A stretch of 64,000 nt of DNA from positions 248,001 through 312,000 of the forward strand of contig JADJVS010000014.1 of assembly GCA_016710465.1 (NCBI GenBank). Reading direction: 5' to 3'. Position numbers and translations under genes: made by a program. Source of the DNA: Sulfuritalea sp. (GTDB lineage Bacteria; Pseudomonadota; Gammaproteobacteria; Burkholderiales; Rhodocyclaceae). Position 1 is the stretch's first letter; each line of letters opens with the position of its first letter. The notes under the pieces were generated by a model, which searched no databases, was not told the DNA's origin, and was given only the letters and a program-made list of their open reading frames with translations. Below, piece after piece: positions 61,756 through 64,000 of the stretch.

Positions 61756-62409
61756 ATGAATATCGCCACATCAACCGTTTTCTTTGTTACCAGTCTGGCA
61801 TTCGCGCTTCAACCCGCGCTGGCAGCATCCTGTTCACAGCTCCTTGCCCCATTCGCCAAGCAGATGCAACTGAGTGGGTCAGCTCCTCAACGGGACGATT
61901 GCGTATGCGACAAGTCACTACGCAACCTTAAGGCGACATTGCCTAAACAGATGAAACTCGTCGCTGCTTGCGGTCTACGGTGGAACGATGGAAGAAAGGT
62001 TAATCTTTCCACGCAAAAGGCATCGCTAGATAGATACACGGACTACTACATCTTCCACGGGGAAATATTCATAACCGGCACTGCAAAGCTTTCCGGGCCT
62101 TTCACCTACGAGATCGGAGAAACAGAACATGTGTGGCTATCTCCGGTACCACCACTTATTGATAAAGGCTATGACGTACCGCTTGCAAATGACCTCCGCA
62201 GCCTCTATTTTGATGATAAAAACATATATGAACGATTCTATGCATTCTTATCTAAGAGCAAAATCGACAGTAGCTGTATCACTTCCAACGCCACTATCGA
62301 GATTGACGGCATACACCTGACAATCTCTGAAGGAGACGATGAAGGCGCTTTCCCGGTCAAGTTTAAGGTCGTAAGCATAGGGGGCTTCAAACCGTGTGCA
62401 AAAAGGTGA
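61756..62409 (+). CDS. Cassette 30 secreted hypothetical protein
   Basis: The 217-residue protein has a signal peptide (TSTVFFVTSLAFALQPALAA) and a mature part with several Cys (ASCSQLLAPF, DDCVCDKSLRN, VAACGLRW, SSCIT, FKPCAKR) that may form disulfides in the periplasm. The middle contains YYIFHGEIFITGTAKLSGPF. No family is recognised. The ATG is three bases from the core site, an unusually short leader. Confidence 0.7.
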   Translation: MNIATSTVFFVTSLAFALQPALAASCSQLLAPFAKQMQLSGSAPQRDDCVCDKSLRNLKATLPKQMKLVAACGLRWNDGRKVNLSTQKASLDRYTDYYIFHGEIFITGTAKLSGPFTYEIGETEHVWLSPVPPLIDKGYDVPLANDLRSLYFDDKNIYERFYAFLSKSKIDSSCITSNATIEIDGIHLTISEGDDEGAFPVKFKVVSIGGFKPCAKR

Positions 62410-62410
62410 T

Positions 62411-62498
62411 GCCCAACCCTGCGGTCGACCCCGTTCCCTTCGGTCACTGGACGCTGCGCGATGAAGCCGCGCAGCGCCGGTCACCTTGAACGTTGGGG
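62411..62498 (+). repeat. attC site 30 (long type)
   Basis: R'' GCCCAAC at 62411, R' GTTGGGG at 62492; 88 bp. Confidence 0.93.
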
Positions 62499-62916
62499 CT
62501 CTCCATGGTGAGCGCATATTGTTCTCCGGTCGTCGCAGGGTTCGAGGGTGCTTGTCGGCCGTTCGCGGTTCTTCTGTCGCCGTGTTGCCAGCGCCGACTT
62601 TCCGGCCCCAGCCCATGCCTGATGCCAATCGCCTTGCCGTGCGAGTCAGTCTTGGCAAAGTCTCGCGCAGCAGCATCGTCCATCACGCCAGTCAGTCATT
62701 GGCTGGCGCCTTACGGCGCATTGTCCGCGCCGTGCAACGGCCTTCGCCCAGTGGTGCCCCACAGCAGCACACCACACCTTGCGTTCGGCTCGCGGTCCAA
62801 GCCATGGAAGGCCAATCCCGCGCGTCGCCCCACGGCGGCGGCTTCGCGTGCCTCGGCGGCTTCGCCGGGTTGCGTTCTCAGTCGGTTGGCGTCTGCCACC
62901 CCACGTACCGGTTTGG
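62499..62916 (+). other. Cassette 31, orf-less, family III
   Basis: It is related to cassette 18. The motif (CCAGCGCCGACTTTCC) lies at 62588, about 90 bases in. The hairpin block GGCGCCTTACGGCGC near 62706 and the CCAGTCAGT...TGGCTGG pairing before it are shared. No gene is supported. Confidence 0.72.
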
Positions 62917-62986
62917 CCCCAACCCGGCAGTCAACACGGACGCTGCGCGATGAAGCCGCGCAGCGCCGGTTACTTTCACGTTAGAG
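62917..62986 (+). repeat. attC site 31
   Basis: R'' CCCCAAC at 62917, R' GTTAGAG at 62980; 70 bp. Confidence 0.93.
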
Positions 62987-63000
62987 CGCATCAGTATGCT

Positions 63001-63576
63001 ATGCCCTATGATGTCATACGACTACTACACACCAATGAACAAATGCCGCTAATTGATCTTCCGCTTCCTCCCTTTGCAACAAGTGAGATCGTGATCGAGC
63101 GTCGCGTGCGGGATATGGTAGCTCCGAAGACTGATTGGGTTATTGGCGTTTGTCATTTGAGCGAGAACCCGTTTGTTCCGAAATCGGCCGCCAACGTCAT
63201 GGAGCCTTTACTCGAAATTAAGAGCTACTTTACCGAGCGAAAACTTCGCGCGATCGAAGGTCAAGCCAGTGTCAGTGTTCTGAAGACACCAACCCACGGC
63301 GCGTTGGAAAACCAAGGCGATGGGTATTTTGCTTACTATCCCGAGAAGAGCTATATCGGAAATGACCGTGCCACCCTATTGGTCGAACTTGGTAGCAAAC
63401 AAATCAGGGTGGAGTACTTCTTCCGTGTGATGCAAACTATTCCGCAGCAGTATGAGACGGAGCCTAGCATTTACGAGCAGGGCTACTGCCCGAAAAAGGC
63501 GCGTGTGTGGAAAATCTCGACACCCATCAATGCCGAGACAAATGACACCTCACTGGCATTTGTCCATGCGCTCTAA
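63001..63576 (+). CDS. Cassette 32 hypothetical protein with a cadherin/VCBS-like segment
   Basis: The 191-residue protein contains TPTHGALENQGDGYFAYYPEKSYIGNDRATLLVE near residues 97-130. This resembles the PxHGTL...YxPxxxFxGxD pattern of bacterial cadherin-like or VCBS repeats. There is no signal peptide, so export is unclear. Upstream is SENPFVPKSAANVMEPLLEIKSY. The ATG at 63001 lies about 20 bases inside the cassette. Confidence 0.62.
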   Translation: MPYDVIRLLHTNEQMPLIDLPLPPFATSEIVIERRVRDMVAPKTDWVIGVCHLSENPFVPKSAANVMEPLLEIKSYFTERKLRAIEGQASVSVLKTPTHGALENQGDGYFAYYPEKSYIGNDRATLLVELGSKQIRVEYFFRVMQTIPQQYETEPSIYEQGYCPKKARVWKISTPINAETNDTSLAFVHAL

Positions 63577-63658
63577 CCCTGCGGTCGACCCCGTTCCCTT
63601 CGGTCACTGGACGCTGCGCGATGAAGCCGCGCAGCGCCGGTCACCTTGAACGTTGGGG
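63571..63658 (+). repeat. attC site 32 (long type)
   Basis: R'' CTCTAAC at 63571 complements GTTAGAG and overlaps the gene's stop; R' GTTGGGG at 63652; 88 bp. Confidence 0.93.
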
Positions 63659-64000
63659 CGCTGAGAGCATGCGGCATTTCGCCTCCTCACATATTCAACC
63701 GTTCGCGCCGTCGCCTGCGTGTTTGGTGGTGCCCGTGCGTGAGGTAAGCGCGGTGCCTTCGCTCCCTCACACGCGGCGGTTTGCAGCGGCTTGCGCATCT
63801 CTCTGGCGTCCACTGCGGGGGGCTCCGCTTGAGGCATCCGCGCAAGTAAGGGCATCACGGGGTCAAACTTCGGCTTGCGTTGTTGGGCGAGGGGCCATTG
63901 CTTCCGTCGGTCGTCCGCTATTGCTCGGTCGGCTTGCCCGTGTCACTCAAATTCGCCGCGTTCCCTCGTCAGCGCATCGTGGTCGCCGTATCGCCAGCGC
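63659..64000 (+). other. Cassette 33, orf-less, family IV, cut by the window end
   Basis: It is related to cassettes 27 and 28. The motif begins at 63994 (CCAGCGC) at the expected offset of about 335 bases and is cut by the window end. No attC is reached, so the array continues to the right. Confidence 0.7.

Noticed and set aside
43274..63658. Regularly repeated palindromic units as a CRISPR array
   Set aside because: The units are 67-88 bp, spaced by hundreds of bases with genes between, and have R''/R' core boxes complementary to the cassette starts. They are attC sites.

Overview
The window looks like a chromosomal segment of a high-GC betaproteobacterium, most likely of Rhodocyclales or a close relative. 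That placement is inferred from gene content and order: thiD-thiE-hemL, RNB exonuclease-tonB-aroE-mtgA, a LivKFGMH-type transporter with an acyl-CoA ligase, and a beta-oxidation cluster. No rRNA or tRNA gene was seen to anchor it.

Bases 1-14300 carry housekeeping genes: thiamine synthesis (thiD partial, thiE, thiC), heme synthesis (hemL), a Gdx/SugE-type SMR exporter, a CorA-type ion transporter, and a long leftward series (mtgA, aroE, tonB-like, RNB exonuclease, methyltransferase, rarD, yqiA, uppP) with many 1-4 base stop/start overlaps. Bases 14475-21320 hold a secreted dienelactone-hydrolase-like enzyme, a 271-bp MITE-like element, a MoxR AAA+/VWA pair of the CbbQ/CbbO (NorQ/NorD) type, a divergent 4-hydroxybutyryl-CoA dehydratase-like protein, and two small secreted proteins with the same C-terminal sequence. 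Bases 21333-28510 are a branched-chain-amino-acid-type ABC transporter with an AMP-forming acyl-CoA ligase. A Fic protein, a hypothetical gene and a DUF433/DUF5615 toxin-antitoxin pair follow. Bases 31933-40606 are a beta-oxidation cluster: FadJ-like enzyme, thiolase and acyl-CoA dehydrogenase leftward; AidB-like dehydrogenase, transglutaminase-like protein, enoyl-CoA hydratase and TetR regulator rightward. A perfect 18-bp palindrome lies between the divergent halves.

From 40844 to the right edge the window is an integron gene-cassette array. I count 32 complete or IS-split attC sites and 33 cassettes, the last cut by the window end. For nearly every cassette the first seven bases (GTTRRRY or a variant) are the reverse complement of its own R'' box, which fixes the boundaries. 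No integrase gene is in the window, so this is either a CALIN-type array or an integron whose integrase lies outside. Two copies of an IS1111-group IS110-family element sit at the same position inside two attC sites.

Cassettes with convincing genes encode a TIR-domain protein with a C-terminal membrane segment, an HNH endonuclease, a HigB/HigA-like toxin-antitoxin pair, several small membrane proteins, a lipoprotein plus HTH-like protein, a 2.6-kb three-gene unit with a sodium:solute symporter, and many unknowns. Thirteen cassettes show no convincing gene. All thirteen carry the motif CCAGCGCCGACTYTYG or a close variant at a few fixed offsets, and I found it in no cassette with an ordinary gene except one composite. 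The same motif is scattered through the backbone, including in frame inside two enzyme genes. This link between orf-less cassettes and a genome-wide repeat is the most interesting signal in the window.
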